The position numbers and the translations under genes are program-made. Below the pieces are notes generated by a model. That model ran no database searches. It saw only the letters and a program-made list of their open reading frames with translations, and was not told where the DNA came from. A stretch of DNA of 21,538 nt from Clostridium sp. CAG:253 (lineage in GTDB: Bacteria > Bacillota > Clostridia > Lachnospirales > Lachnospiraceae). Where the stretch lies: positions 69,719-91,256 of the forward strand of contig FR887342.1 in NCBI GenBank assembly GCA_000436755.1, written 5' to 3'. Positions 1-9,098 of this stretch are shown one piece after another. Within the stretch, counting starts at the first letter, position 1, and each line of letters begins with the position of its first letter.

Positions 1-684
1 AAAGACAGTATTGTACAGGAAGAAAAGAAAAAGCAGGACAGTACAAAGAAAAATGCATTATTTAATGAGGCTGCTTACAAAGCAGAGGGATTTGGAAAAT
101 ATACGATAGTTATAGATGCGGGTCACGGTGGAAGAGATGAGGGGGCGAGCTCAAATAATGGAAGGTTCAAAGAAAAAAACTGTAATCTTGCCATAGTTAA
201 AAAGTTAAAGAGAATGCTTGACCAGACAGATATAAATGTCATATATACAAGACTTTATGACAGATATGTTACTAAAAAAAGGCGTGTTACCATTGCGAAT
301 GGGAAAAAGGCGGCTTTGTTTGTAAGTATACATTGCAATGCATCAGACAATATACATTCAAAGGCTTTTGGTATAGAGACGCTTTATGCCAAAAGAAAAG
401 GTGACAGCAGATATATGACGAACCGCAGATTTTCATGCATTTTATTGGGCAGTGTATCAAAGTCAACCTCAAATAAGGCAAGAAAGATTATAAGAAGAGA
501 AGATTTATTTGTGCTGCGTCATACATCTATGCCGGCGGTTATTGTTGAAACAGGATATATGTCGAGCAGAAAAGATATGAATTATATAAGTTCCGCAAAG
601 GGACAGTATGAAATAGCAGATGGAGTTTACAGAGGAATATTAAGCTCACTTAAAGAGATTGACAGGAGGAAAAGCAAGGCATGA
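1..684 (+). CDS. N-acetylmuramoyl-L-alanine amidase, Amidase_3 family (5' partial)
   Basis: The reading frame is open from the first base, so the N-terminus lies outside the window; the first ATG at 214 is internal. The visible product is a Zn-dependent amidase that cleaves the N-acetylmuramoyl-L-alanine bond of peptidoglycan. Counting codons from base 1, the metal and catalytic motifs are IDAGHGG (H42), a glutamate in FKEKN (E58), SIHCNAS (H111) and VIVETGYMS (E183), the usual His/Glu/His/Glu pattern of Amidase_3. The first 30 codons are Lys/Glu/Gln-rich and look like a linker from an upstream membrane anchor or wall-binding region (inference). Its last codons overlap rdgB by ATGA, so the two are probably translationally coupled. 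The exact subtype (CwlD-like or AmiC-like) cannot be settled without the N-terminus. Confidence 0.9.
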   Translation, partial: KDSIVQEEKKKQDSTKKNALFNEAAYKAEGFGKYTIVIDAGHGGRDEGASSNNGRFKEKNCNLAIVKKLKRMLDQTDINVIYTRLYDRYVTKKRRVTIANGKKAALFVSIHCNASDNIHSKAFGIETLYAKRKGDSRYMTNRRFSCILLGSVSKSTSNKARKIIRREDLFVLRHTSMPAVIVETGYMSSRKDMNYISSAKGQYEIADGVYRGILSSLKEIDRRKSKA

Positions 685-1277
685 CAAAAATCATAGTAGC
701 AACAGGCAACCAGAATAAAATGAAAGAGATAAGAGAAATCATCAAACGTGATGATATAGAATTTGTATCGCTTAAAGATGAGGGGCTGCAGGACATAGAG
801 ATTGTTGAGGATGGCAAAACTTTTGAGGAAAATGCAGTTATAAAAGCAAAGACAATAGCAGACATTACAAAAAATATTGTGATTGCTGATGATTCGGGAC
901 TTGAGGTTGATTATCTTGACAAGGCACCCGGGGTTTATTCGGCAAGATATATGGGAGAGGATACACCGTACACAATCAAAAACAATCATATTATAGAATT
1001 GCTCAAAGATGCCAAAGGTGAAGAAAGAAGTGCGAGATTTGTGTGTGTCATAGCCTGTGTTATGCCAGACGGAGAGACATTTACAACAAGAGGAACTATC
1101 GAGGGGCGCATCGGTTATGAGGAGAAAGGCGAAAACGGTTTTGGGTACGACCCTATTTTTTATCTGCCTGAAAGGGGATGCACAACCGCTGAACTTCCAC
1201 CTGAACAGAAGAATGAGATAAGTCACAGGGGAAGAGCTCTTAAAGCAATGTATAAAAAATTGGAGGATATTTTATAG
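681..1277 (+). CDS. rdgB: XTP/dITP diphosphatase (non-canonical purine NTP pyrophosphatase, RdgB/HAM1 family)
   Basis: This cytoplasmic enzyme hydrolyses dITP, XTP and ITP to the monophosphate plus pyrophosphate, keeping deaminated purines out of nucleic acids. The 198-residue length is normal for the family. Visible motifs are the N-terminal ATGNQNKMKE nucleotide-binding stretch (7-16), ADDSGLEVD (69-77) with the acidic pair at 70-71, PGVYSARY (83-90), FGYDPIF (154-160) and SHRGRALKA (181-189). The ATG at 681 overlaps the amidase stop as ATGA and has the AGGAGG at 664-669 upstream, which fixes the start. The stop TAG at 1275-1277 directly abuts the ATG of the next gene. This rdgB-phosphoesterase adjacency is common in Firmicutes. 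Confidence 0.95.
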   Translation: MTKIIVATGNQNKMKEIREIIKRDDIEFVSLKDEGLQDIEIVEDGKTFEENAVIKAKTIADITKNIVIADDSGLEVDYLDKAPGVYSARYMGEDTPYTIKNNHIIELLKDAKGEERSARFVCVIACVMPDGETFTTRGTIEGRIGYEEKGENGFGYDPIFYLPERGCTTAELPPEQKNEISHRGRALKAMYKKLEDIL

Positions 1278-1766
1278 ATGTCTGTGAAAATACTTATCGT
1301 CAGTGATTCTCATGGAAACAACAGAAATCTTATACAGGCAGTAAAAAACATGAGGGGCACTATGGATATGATGATTCATCTGGGTGACATGGAATGCAGT
1401 CCCGATTCCATAAGAAGTCTCGTAGAGTGTCCTGTTGAGATGGTAAAAGGCAATTGCGATTACGGCAATGAACTTCAGGGAGCCAGGCTTATTGAGATAG
1501 GAGAACATAAAGCCTTCATAACACACGGAAACAGATATGGCGGTGAGCTTGGAATACCGACAATGAAAGACATAGCAAAAGAAAATGGCGCAGATATAGT
1601 TATGTTTGGTCATTCACATAAACCTGTAATAGATACAAAATCAGATATAGTTGTACTAAATCCGGGCAGTATTTCAAGACCAAGACAGGATGGGTTCAGA
1701 CCTACTTATCTGGTTATGAATATAGAAGACGACGGAAGAACAGATTATGTGCTTGTGACATTGTAA
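1278..1766 (+). CDS. yfcE: YfcE/MJ0936-family metallophosphoesterase
   Basis: This is a small (162 aa) calcineurin-like phosphoesterase with a two-metal centre. The metal ligands are all visible: SDSHGN (D10, H12), HLGDME (D37), KGNCD (N59), ITHGNR (H83) and GHSHKP (H112, H114), followed by the NPGSIS motif. Family members hydrolyse phosphodiester model substrates in vitro, but the physiological substrate is not established. The start codon touches the rdgB stop with no spacer, so translation is probably coupled. There are 28 bases to cheR, with no terminator visible, so it likely belongs to the same transcript. Confidence 0.92.
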   Translation: MSVKILIVSDSHGNNRNLIQAVKNMRGTMDMMIHLGDMECSPDSIRSLVECPVEMVKGNCDYGNELQGARLIEIGEHKAFITHGNRYGGELGIPTMKDIAKENGADIVMFGHSHKPVIDTKSDIVVLNPGSISRPRQDGFRPTYLVMNIEDDGRTDYVLVTL

Positions 1767-1794
1767 AATTTTATATGCACTATGGAAAGAAAAA

Positions 1795-2601
1795 ATGAAA
1801 CTTACAGAAAGAGAATTTAACTGGATAGTATCATATATGCGTAACCGTTATGGTATTGAACTGGGGCATAAGCGTGTATTGATAGAGGGAAGACTGGAAA
1901 ATCATCTGTTAAAAAACGGTTATGCAAGCTATGGTGAATTTATCAAAGAAATTGTTGATTCGCCGGATGGAACACAGGCAATGGATATGGTAAATATACT
2001 CACGACAAATCATACATTTTTTATGCGTGAATTTATGCACTTTGAGTATATGAATCGTTATGTACTGCCGTGGATACGGCAGACCAAAGCGGCAACCAAA
2101 GATGTGAGGGTATGGTCGGCAGCAGCTTCGACCGGTGAAGAACCGTACACTATAGCTATGGTTTTAAGAGATTATTTTGGCATGGAGCCTGGGTGGGACA
2201 CTCAGCTTCTTGCGACAGATATTTCGATGGAAGTATTGAAAAAAGCGAGTGCTGGAATTTATCTTGAGGAACAGATTCAAAATCTGCCCGAAAGATGGAA
2301 AAGACAATATTTTAAAAGAATAGATGCAGAGCGTTTTAAAGTAAGCAACGAACTCAGAAAACAGATTGTATTTAAGAATTTTAACCTTATGGATAACATA
2401 ACTTTTAAGGGAAAATTTCAGGTGGTTTTTCTGAGAAATGTTATGATATATTTTGAGGATGAGACAAAGAAATTTTTGTTGAGAAATATATATGACCATA
2501 TGGAAAACGGGGGGTATTTGTTTATCGGAACCACGGAGAGTATAGACAAAGTAAAGTCGGGTTTCAGGTATGTACAGCCGTCTATATACAGGAAAGTTTA
2601 G
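1795..2601 (+). CDS. cheR: Chemotaxis protein-glutamate O-methyltransferase CheR
   Basis: CheR transfers methyl groups from S-adenosylmethionine to glutamates on chemoreceptors, setting adaptation level. The 268-residue length is typical. An N-terminal helical domain (about 1-75) ends in ILTTNHTFFMRE (68-79), the CheR version of TTNETxFFRE. The SAM-binding domain shows VWSAAASTGEEPYT (106-119), ATDIS (140-144), FLRNVMIYF (212-220) and a C-terminal GTTES. Two usual cysteines (CxGCSTGEE, FCRNV) are Ser/Ala and Leu here, which still fits the fold. The ribosome site GGAAAGA is weak. CheB follows after 42 bases, so the antagonistic adaptation enzymes are adjacent. Confidence 0.95.
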   Translation: MKLTEREFNWIVSYMRNRYGIELGHKRVLIEGRLENHLLKNGYASYGEFIKEIVDSPDGTQAMDMVNILTTNHTFFMREFMHFEYMNRYVLPWIRQTKAATKDVRVWSAAASTGEEPYTIAMVLRDYFGMEPGWDTQLLATDISMEVLKKASAGIYLEEQIQNLPERWKRQYFKRIDAERFKVSNELRKQIVFKNFNLMDNITFKGKFQVVFLRNVMIYFEDETKKFLLRNIYDHMENGGYLFIGTTESIDKVKSGFRYVQPSIYRKV

Positions 2602-2643
2602 AATGCTGTTTACTAAGTTTAAAAATGAATGGGGGATTAAGAT

Positions 2644-3669
2644 ATGGCGATAAAAGTTCTGGTGGTTGATGATTCGCTGGTGTTTAGAAGAATGCTGTCA
2701 GAATTTCTTGATGAAGACCCTGATATAGAAGTTGTTGCCATGGCGGCAGACCCGTATCAGGCGAGAGATATGATTATCAGATTTAATCCTGATGTGATGA
2801 CATTAGATATAGAGATGCCGAGGATGAATGGCATAGATTTTATGAAAAAGCTTATTCCTCAGCATCCCATGAAAGTTATAATGATAAGTTCGATGGAACA
2901 TAAGGTTCTTGATTATATAGAATACGGAGCTGTTGATTATGTACAAAAGCCACATGATATGGACAGCGAAGAGATGAGAAAGTGGGTTTTTAGCGAGCTT
3001 ATAACAAAGGTAAAGACAGCCTACAATATTAAATATTCTGAGGAAAAAAAACAACAGATTGCTGTCACGCCAAACAATATAAACAGGCAGTATCACAACA
3101 AGATAGTTGCCATAGGAGCATCGACAGGAGGAACAGAAGCGATACTTGCCGTGATAAAAAATTTCTATCCGAATATTCCGGGGACGGTTATAGTGCAGCA
3201 TATGCCGCCGGGCTTTACAAAGATGTATGCTGAACGTCTTGATAAAGAGTGCAGGGTTCATGTAAAAGAGGCGGAGGATGGAGATGCTGTAGAAACAGGT
3301 AAGGTTCTTATAGCACCGGGGGACAAGCATATGGAACTTGTGCGTGAGAACGGCAGGTATTCTGTCAGATGTTACGAGGGCGAAAAAGTCAGCGGTCATT
3401 GTCCGTCGGTAGATGTTTTGTTTAAGTCGGTTGCACAGGCGGCGGCGAGTGATGCAGTGGGTGTCATACTTACGGGCATGGGTTCTGACGGCGCAAGAGG
3501 ACTTCTCGCAATGAGAAAAAAAGGCGCTCATACCATCGGGCAGGATGAAAGAAGCTGCGTTGTCTATGGAATGCCTAAAGTTGCGTATGATATAGGGGCA
3601 GTACAATATCAGGAACCATTGGAAAATGTGGCATCAAAGATATATAATATATTAAATACGATACCGTGA
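2644..3669 (+). CDS. cheB: Chemotaxis-specific protein-glutamate methylesterase CheB
   Basis: CheB removes receptor methyl groups and deamidates receptor glutamines; phosphorylation of its receiver by CheA activates it. The 341 residues divide into an N-terminal receiver (about 1-120: acidic pair D9/D10, phospho-acceptor D55 in TLDIEMP, K102 in YVQKPH) and a C-terminal methylesterase domain (about 153-341). The catalytic triad is visible as AIGASTGG (S160), VQHMPPGF (H186) and TGMGSDGARG (D282). A GGGGGAT ribosome site precedes the ATG. The linker between domains (about 125-150) is short and polar. It lies between cheR and a separate receiver gene, consistent with one adaptation module. Confidence 0.96.
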   Translation: MAIKVLVVDDSLVFRRMLSEFLDEDPDIEVVAMAADPYQARDMIIRFNPDVMTLDIEMPRMNGIDFMKKLIPQHPMKVIMISSMEHKVLDYIEYGAVDYVQKPHDMDSEEMRKWVFSELITKVKTAYNIKYSEEKKQQIAVTPNNINRQYHNKIVAIGASTGGTEAILAVIKNFYPNIPGTVIVQHMPPGFTKMYAERLDKECRVHVKEAEDGDAVETGKVLIAPGDKHMELVRENGRYSVRCYEGEKVSGHCPSVDVLFKSVAQAAASDAVGVILTGMGSDGARGLLAMRKKGAHTIGQDERSCVVYGMPKVAYDIGAVQYQEPLENVASKIYNILNTIP

Positions 3670-3797
3670 TGCAAGGGTCAGAGTCAGATAGCAATGAAGT
3701 AATCTTTGGCATCAGTCGGGGTCAAAATATTGTTTTAAACAAACATCATTATTGATTAAATTTAAAATATAATACAACATAACAGGAGGAAAAAAAT

Positions 3798-4193
3798 ATG
3801 AGAATATTGATAGCAGAGGATGATTTTGCGAGCAGAAAGTTTATGCTTAAGTTTTTATCTAAATTTGGAGAGTGTGATATTACGGTAGATGGTATGGAGG
3901 CAGTCGATGCTTATCTTATGGCACTTGATGCGGGAACACCATATGACCTTGTATGTCTTGATATTATGATGCCTGCACTTGACGGATATCAGGCACTTAA
4001 AGCAATAAGGGATATTGAGCAGGAAAGGAAGATACCTGAGGATAACAGAGCCAAGATTATTATGACAACGGCTTTAAATGAGGGGGCAAATGTAAATAAG
4101 GCATTTGACCTCGGCTGTGTAGCATATGCAGGAAAGCCAATCGACCAGGTGAAATTTGAAAGTGTACTTCGTAAATTGGAACTTATCCCTTAA
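3798..4193 (+). CDS. Single-domain response regulator (CheY-like receiver)
   Basis: This 131-residue protein is a bare receiver domain: acidic pair D8/D9 (AEDDF), phospho-acceptor D55 in CLDIMMP, T91 in MTTALN and conserved K113 in AGKPID. It has no output domain and lies directly before cheA, so it is probably a phosphate acceptor from CheA. It differs from textbook CheY: the phospho-site context is LDIMMPALDG rather than MDWNMP, and AYAGKP replaces the usual YxxKP. It could be the motor-binding CheY, a phosphate sink, or an adaptation regulator. The gap to cheB (128 bases) is the largest inside the chemotaxis block. An AGGAGG at 3784-3789 supports the start. Confidence 0.85.
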   Translation: MRILIAEDDFASRKFMLKFLSKFGECDITVDGMEAVDAYLMALDAGTPYDLVCLDIMMPALDGYQALKAIRDIEQERKIPEDNRAKIIMTTALNEGANVNKAFDLGCVAYAGKPIDQVKFESVLRKLELIP

Positions 4194-4252
4194 ATTTAAT
4201 ATATTGAAGTATTACAATAAACAGTAATAAAAAGACAGAACAGGAGGGTGTT

Positions 4253-6436
4253 ATGGGAGATGATATGATTACCGAAGGTATGCTTGATATGTTCATCTTC
4301 GAAACAGAACAGGGGCTTGAGAATCTTGAAAACATATGTCTTGAAAGTAAGGATGTCGGCGAATTTGACGAGGACAATGTAAATGAGATATTCCGTATCA
4401 TGCATACGATAAAAGGTTCGTCAGCCGTTATGATGTTTCAGAATATAGCAACACTTGCACATAAACTTGAAGATGTATTTTACTTTATAAGAGAAAGTCA
4501 TCCCGATGGTGTACCACATGATGAACTTGTTGATGATGTGCTTGAAGTATCTGATTTTATAACAGCAGAAATGGAAAAGATAAAGGACGGCGGAGACCCT
4601 GATGAAGACCCCGCAGGACTTATTGAAAAACTTGATAAGTTCCTGAAAAAAATTCAGAATAAAACAGATGTCGATGCCGGACAGATTATAGCCGAGAAAC
4701 AGGAAAAAGCCAAGGAAAGTGAAAAACCACACTTTTATATAGCACCTGTTGCTTCGGACGACAGTAAATTTTACAGTATTTACATTACATACTATAAAGA
4801 AACTGAGATGGCGAACATAAGAGCATATATGGCTGTAAATTCATTGAAGGGAATTGCAGAGGACATACTTTATACGCCGTCAGACATTATTTCAAATCCG
4901 GACAGTGCGGATGTTGTACTTGAGTTTGGTTTCAGAATTGCCCTTCAGACAACGGAAGAGCCACAGACTATTACAGAGCTTATAAATTCAAGTGCCGGTA
5001 TTGAAAATATAGAAATAAAAGAATGCACAAGTGATGAATTTCTTGACTTTTGTGTTGAGGCAGAGAGTAAACCTGCATCAAGTGCCGGTGATGTGCTTAC
5101 GGCACCGGTTGAAAAGCCGACGATACTTGTAGACAGTCAGAAGCCGGGCAGCCAGAGGGCAGAGGAAGAGGCGCAGGCTGAAAGGCAGGATGCGACAAAA
5201 GGGGAAAGTGGGAAAGAAGCACCAACAAAGAAAAAGGCTGCGAAAAAGCCTCGTGTAAAAAAAGGTGAGGCACAAAGTTTCATCAGTGTAAACATAAAAA
5301 AGATGGATCTTCTTATGGATCTTATAGGAGAGCTTGTTATTGCGGAAGCGGTTGTTTTGCAGAATCCTGATTTAAAGGTACCGGGTCTTGACCTTACCAA
5401 TTTCCAAAAATCGGCCGGACAGCTTTCAAAGATAACATCAGAACTTCAGGACGCAATAATGGCAATGCGTATGATGCCTCTTAAAAATACATTCCAGAAG
5501 ATGAACAGAATAGTTTACGATACATCCAAAAAGCTTGGCAAGGATATAGAACTTGAAGTTATAGGTGAGGATACGGAAGTTGACAAGAATATCATTGAAC
5601 ATATTTCCGATCCGCTTATGCATCTTATACGAAACTCTGTAGACCATGGTATAGAGAGCAATGAGGACAGAAAGGCACTTGGCAAAAAAGAAAAAGGAAA
5701 AGTTGTTCTTGAAGCCAAAAATGAAGGCGGTCAGGTCTGGATTTCGGTTTCAGATAACGGTAAAGGTCTTAAAAAGAGTGAAATTCTTGAGAAGGCAAAA
5801 GCAAACGGACTTCTTGGAAATAAATCCGAAAAAGATTTGACAGAGAAAGAGATATTCAATTTTATAACAGTACCGGGATTTTCTACGAAGAAAAAAGTTA
5901 CAGAGTATTCAGGAAGAGGAGTCGGTATGGATGTTGTAGTAAAAAATATACAGCAGGTCGGCGGTGTGCTTGATATCGAAAGTATAGAGGGACAGGGTTC
6001 GACAATGACTATGAAGATACCACTTACATTGGCAATAATAGATGGGATTATCTTCTCTGTAGGAGAGACTAATTTTGTTACACCGACTAATGCGGTTACT
6101 GAATTTATACGTGTTGAAAAAGACAAGCTTATAGTAGAACCGGATGGCGAAGAATATGTGATGATAAGGCAGGAGTGTTATCCTCTTATAAGGCTGAACG
6201 AGTTTTATCATCTTGATGGTGCAGTTGAAGAGATTGAGGACGGAATAGTGATAATCTTAAACCACGAAGACAGAAAACTGGCTGTCTTTGCTGACAGTCT
6301 TGTAGGTGAACAGGAGATTGTAGTTAAACCTATTCCTTCTTATGTCAAGGCTGTAAAAGGAATATCGGGATGTACCCAGCTTGGTGACGGAAGTATCAGT
6401 CTTATACTTGACACAGGCGGACTTGTTATGAATTGA
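4253..6436 (+). CDS. cheA: Chemotaxis histidine kinase CheA
   Basis: CheA autophosphorylates at the bidding of receptor-CheW arrays and passes phosphate to CheY-like proteins and CheB. The 727 residues are in standard order. The HPt domain has the phospho-histidine H51 in IMHTIKGSS. A divergent alpha/beta P2-like region follows at about 158-270. A disordered Lys/Glu/Ala-rich linker spans about 295-340. The dimerisation helices begin at about 343 (VNIKKMDLLMDLIGELV). The GHKL ATPase shows the N box HLIRNSVDHGIE (457-468), G1 DNGKG (501-505) and GRGVGMD (554-560). The C-terminal CheW-like P5 domain runs from about 590 to the end. AGGAGGG at 4242-4248 sets the ATG at 4253; a second ATG four codons on is less well spaced. 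cheW follows after 17 bases. Confidence 0.97.
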   Translation: MGDDMITEGMLDMFIFETEQGLENLENICLESKDVGEFDEDNVNEIFRIMHTIKGSSAVMMFQNIATLAHKLEDVFYFIRESHPDGVPHDELVDDVLEVSDFITAEMEKIKDGGDPDEDPAGLIEKLDKFLKKIQNKTDVDAGQIIAEKQEKAKESEKPHFYIAPVASDDSKFYSIYITYYKETEMANIRAYMAVNSLKGIAEDILYTPSDIISNPDSADVVLEFGFRIALQTTEEPQTITELINSSAGIENIEIKECTSDEFLDFCVEAESKPASSAGDVLTAPVEKPTILVDSQKPGSQRAEEEAQAERQDATKGESGKEAPTKKKAAKKPRVKKGEAQSFISVNIKKMDLLMDLIGELVIAEAVVLQNPDLKVPGLDLTNFQKSAGQLSKITSELQDAIMAMRMMPLKNTFQKMNRIVYDTSKKLGKDIELEVIGEDTEVDKNIIEHISDPLMHLIRNSVDHGIESNEDRKALGKKEKGKVVLEAKNEGGQVWISVSDNGKGLKKSEILEKAKANGLLGNKSEKDLTEKEIFNFITVPGFSTKKKVTEYSGRGVGMDVVVKNIQQVGGVLDIESIEGQGSTMTMKIPLTLAIIDGIIFSVGETNFVTPTNAVTEFIRVEKDKLIVEPDGEEYVMIRQECYPLIRLNEFYHLDGAVEEIEDGIVIILNHEDRKLAVFADSLVGEQEIVVKPIPSYVKAVKGISGCTQLGDGSISLILDTGGLVMN

Positions 6437-6453
6437 TGTGATGGAGGTATAAA

Positions 6454-6990
6454 ATGGATTTGACTGATGTAAAAAAAGAATATTTACCTGCTGAAAAAAT
6501 TTTTGAGGATGAAATTGAAAAAGAGCAGTATATGACATTTAAATGTGCAGATGAGATATATGGCATTTCAATCAAATATGTAAATGAAATAATCGGTCTG
6601 TCACAGATTACAAAAATACCGGAAACACAGGATTACCTTATAGGACTTATAAATCTGAGAGGAAAAATTATTCCGGTTATAGATGTAAGGATAAGGTTTG
6701 GAAAAGAACCTTTAGAATACAATGACAGGACATGTGTTATTGTTATAGATGTAAAATCTACGGTAATAGGTCTTATAGTGGACGGAATTGATGAAGTTGT
6801 GGCATTTGCAGAGAAAGAAATCACCCCTCCGCCAAGTGTCAGTGACCTTGAAAAACAGGCAAAAAAATATGTTTTTGGTATAGGCAGGGTGGATGGAGAA
6901 GTCAAACTTTTACTTGACCCTGACAAGCTGATAAATGATGCAGAGCCTGAAGAAGTTATTGACGACGAAGATACAGAGGAAGAAGAATAG
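6454..6990 (+). CDS. cheW: Chemotaxis coupling protein CheW
   Basis: CheW is the adaptor that links chemoreceptor tips to the P5 domain of CheA. The 178-residue product has the CheW fold signature GLINLRGKIIPVIDVR (64-79), preceded by EIIGLSQITKIP (45-56) and followed by GLIVDGIDEVV (106-116) and the FGIGRVDGEVKLLLDPDKL stretch (141-159). The N-terminal 25 residues and the strongly acidic tail (Glu/Asp run at about 164-178) extend beyond the core and look flexible. It sits between cheA and the receptor gene with short spacers, so kinase, coupler and receptor are probably made from one transcript. Confidence 0.95.
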   Translation: MDLTDVKKEYLPAEKIFEDEIEKEQYMTFKCADEIYGISIKYVNEIIGLSQITKIPETQDYLIGLINLRGKIIPVIDVRIRFGKEPLEYNDRTCVIVIDVKSTVIGLIVDGIDEVVAFAEKEITPPPSVSDLEKQAKKYVFGIGRVDGEVKLLLDPDKLINDAEPEEVIDDEDTEEEE

Positions 6991-7038
6991 CTGACAAAAG
7001 CTATAATCATAAAAATAAGATAATGGAGGAACGGATAT

Positions 7039-8943
7039 ATGAAGAACTTGAGTTTAGCTAAAAAAACTTTTATAGGTTATGGAGTTGCCATAATAATATT
7101 GATAGCGTTTAGTATTATGGCAATAAATGCCCAGAGAACAATAGCAGACAAGTATAATAAAGTGTATGATACATATACTGTAAAATGTATTGATATCGGA
7201 AATTTTACAAAGAATTATAAAGAACTTGAAAGTTTATTATCTGATTATTCATATGCAGCAGATGATGGAATTGATCTTACAGCTCTTTCAGAGCAGATTG
7301 CTGAGGTATCAGATACATGTTCAAAACAGCTTGATGAGCTTATATCATCTGTTCCAACAGCAGATAAGAACGGTCAGGCTCAGAAATCGCTTGAAAATGT
7401 ACAACAGACTCTTGAAAATGGGACGACTGCATTTAAACAGATTGTTACATTGGTATCACAGAAAAAGTATGCTCAGGCTATGAATATCTATCAGAAATCC
7501 ATAAAAGCTGTATCTGATGATGTAGACGAGGAAGTATCAAATGTATCAAAATATTTCAATGACAAAAGTGAAGCGGGAAGAAAGAGTGTTGAAAGGAGAA
7601 ATGAACGATCAAGTGTTACTCTTGGAATTATAACAGTAGCATGCATGATATTCTTTTTAGCTATTGCGGCAACATATACAAGATATATCACAAGACCAAT
7701 CAATGCACTTACAGAAAGAGCAGAGAGAATATCAAAGGGTGACATCTCAGGCGAAAAGATAAATGCTACAACAAACGATGAATTGGGAAAAATGATAAAC
7801 AGTTTCAATGAAGTTGTTGAGAGAATGAAGAGAGAGGTTAAAGTTGCAAATAATGTTGCAAACGGAGACCTTTCAATGCAGATAAATCCACAATCACAGG
7901 CAGATGAGTTAGGACATGCATTTAAACTTATGGTTGATTCAAATAACAAGACACTTGGAAATATTAAGGAGTCAGCATATCAGGTAGGTGCAGGTGCACA
8001 GCAGGTTGCAATAGCAAGCCAGTCACTTGCACAGGGGTCTACTGAACAGGCAAGCGCAATCGAGCAGGTAACATCATCAATTTCAGAGGTTACTTCAAGA
8101 ACAAAACAGAATGCAGATGAAGCAAAAGAAGCTGAAACTCTTGTAAATCAGGCAAAAGAAGAAGCTATAGCAGGAACAGACGAAATGAACAAGATGATGT
8201 CAGCTATGCAGGACATAACAGAGGCATCAGAAAATATTTCAAAAATTATCAAGACAATTGATGACATAGCATTCCAGACAAATATCCTTGCACTCAATGC
8301 CGCAGTTGAAGCAGCAAGAGCAGGTGAGCACGGTAAAGGTTTTGCAGTTGTAGCTGAGGAAGTAAGAAACCTTGCAGCAAAGAGTGCGGCAGCAGCAAGC
8401 GAAACTGCCGAGATGATAGAGGATTCAATAGAGAAAACACAGAATGGTTCTGTTATTGCGAATGAGACATCTTCAAAGCTTGCAGCAATAGCATCAAATG
8501 TTGAGGAAATTGTCAAGATAGTGGAAAATATAGCAGAGTCATCAAATGAACAGGCAATAGCACTTGAGCAGATAGATGAAGCAGTTGGACAGGTTTCTTC
8601 AGTAGTACAGAATAATTCTGCTACAAGCGAACAGTGTGCAGCAGCAAGTGAAGAGCTTTCAAATCAGGCTCAGAACCTTAAAGTTCTTCTTGGAAATTAT
8701 AACCTTAAAAATAATTCAGGAATTTCAGGTGCTGAATTTGGCAATACAGCAGGAAATATCGCTATAGGAAGCCAGACAGCACAGAGAGCAGATTCATTCG
8801 GTGCATCAAAAAATATCGGAACAATTAATCAGTCAAATACTATGCACAGAATACCTGATGCATCTGAATTTGCAGGAAAAAGCAATTTCAATGAAAACGA
8901 AAGTATTATATCGTTAGAAGATAATGGTTACAGCAAATATTGA
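7039..8943 (+). CDS. Methyl-accepting chemotaxis protein (transmembrane receptor)
   Basis: This 634-residue receptor senses an unidentified extracellular ligand and controls CheA. Two membrane segments are visible, at about 13-29 and 194-214. They bracket an extracellular helical domain of about 165 residues, with the size and helix-rich look of four-helix-bundle sensors. A HAMP domain follows at about 215-268, where a proline sits just after TM2 ([15 protein letters not shown]). A second HAMP-like segment may follow at about 270-320. The cytoplasmic coiled-coil hairpin is tipped at about 408-440 by the near-invariant [20 protein letters not shown]. The last 75 residues are low-complexity and end in NGYSKY, not the NWETF-type pentapeptide that tethers CheR/CheB. 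GGAGG at 7025-7029 supports the start. Ligand specificity cannot be read from the sequence. Confidence 0.95.
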   Translation: MKNLSLAKKTFIGYGVAIIILIAFSIMAINAQRTIADKYNKVYDTYTVKCIDIGNFTKNYKELESLLSDYSYAADDGIDLTALSEQIAEVSDTCSKQLDELISSVPTADKNGQAQKSLENVQQTLENGTTAFKQIVTLVSQKKYAQAMNIYQKSIKAVSDDVDEEVSNVSKYFNDKSEAGRKSVERRNERSSVTLGIITVACMIFFLAIAATYTRYITRPINALTERAERISKGDISGEKINATTNDELGKMINSFNEVVERMKREVKVANNVANGDLSMQINPQSQADELGHAFKLMVDSNNKTLGNIKESAYQVGAGAQQVAIASQSLAQGSTEQASAIEQVTSSISEVTSRTKQNADEAKEAETLVNQAKEEAIAGTDEMNKMMSAMQDITEASENISKIIKTIDDIAFQTNILALNAAVEAARAGEHGKGFAVVAEEVRNLAAKSAAAASETAEMIEDSIEKTQNGSVIANETSSKLAAIASNVEEIVKIVENIAESSNEQAIALEQIDEAVGQVSSVVQNNSATSEQCAAASEELSNQAQNLKVLLGNYNLKNNSGISGAEFGNTAGNIAIGSQTAQRADSFGASKNIGTINQSNTMHRIPDASEFAGKSNFNENESIISLEDNGYSKY

Positions 8944-8988
8944 TTTTGCTATGCTTTTGAGAGAATATCTTCATTAACCTAATAAATA

Positions 8989-9040
8989 AAAATTATCAAA
9001 ACGCCGTAAATACTTGGTTTACAGGCGTTTCGATAATTTA
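8989..9040 (+). terminator. Hairpin downstream of the chemoreceptor gene, probable terminator
   Basis: An imperfect inverted repeat pairs about 20 bases of each arm (AAATTATCAAAACGCC against GGCGTTTCGATAATTT), with one mismatch and one bulged base around a short loop. On the + strand the nearest T run (9047-9055) starts 7-8 bases after the stem, which is not ideal. On the minus strand the stem is followed at once by TTTTTATTTATT. It may work in both directions or stop transcripts arriving from the pfl side. Confidence 0.6.
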
Positions 9041-9098
9041 TGGAATATTTTTTTTGATAAAAACAAGAAATATGAGAAAAATTGTTAATTAGAAATAC

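Noticed and set aside
627..1226. Long minus-strand open frame opposite rdgB
   Set aside because: It is antisense to a clearly coding family gene, is Phe/Cys/Ser/Leu-rich and shows no motif; a shadow frame.
2803..3606. 267-codon minus-strand open frame opposite cheB
   Set aside because: cheB is intact with all catalytic residues; the opposite frame has shadow-like Tyr/His/Ile composition and no recognisable domain.
3745..3773. Promoter with TATAAT at 3768-3773 before the receiver gene
   Set aside because: The -10 is perfect, but no acceptable -35 is found at 16-18 bases in this very AT-rich stretch; left as a hint only.
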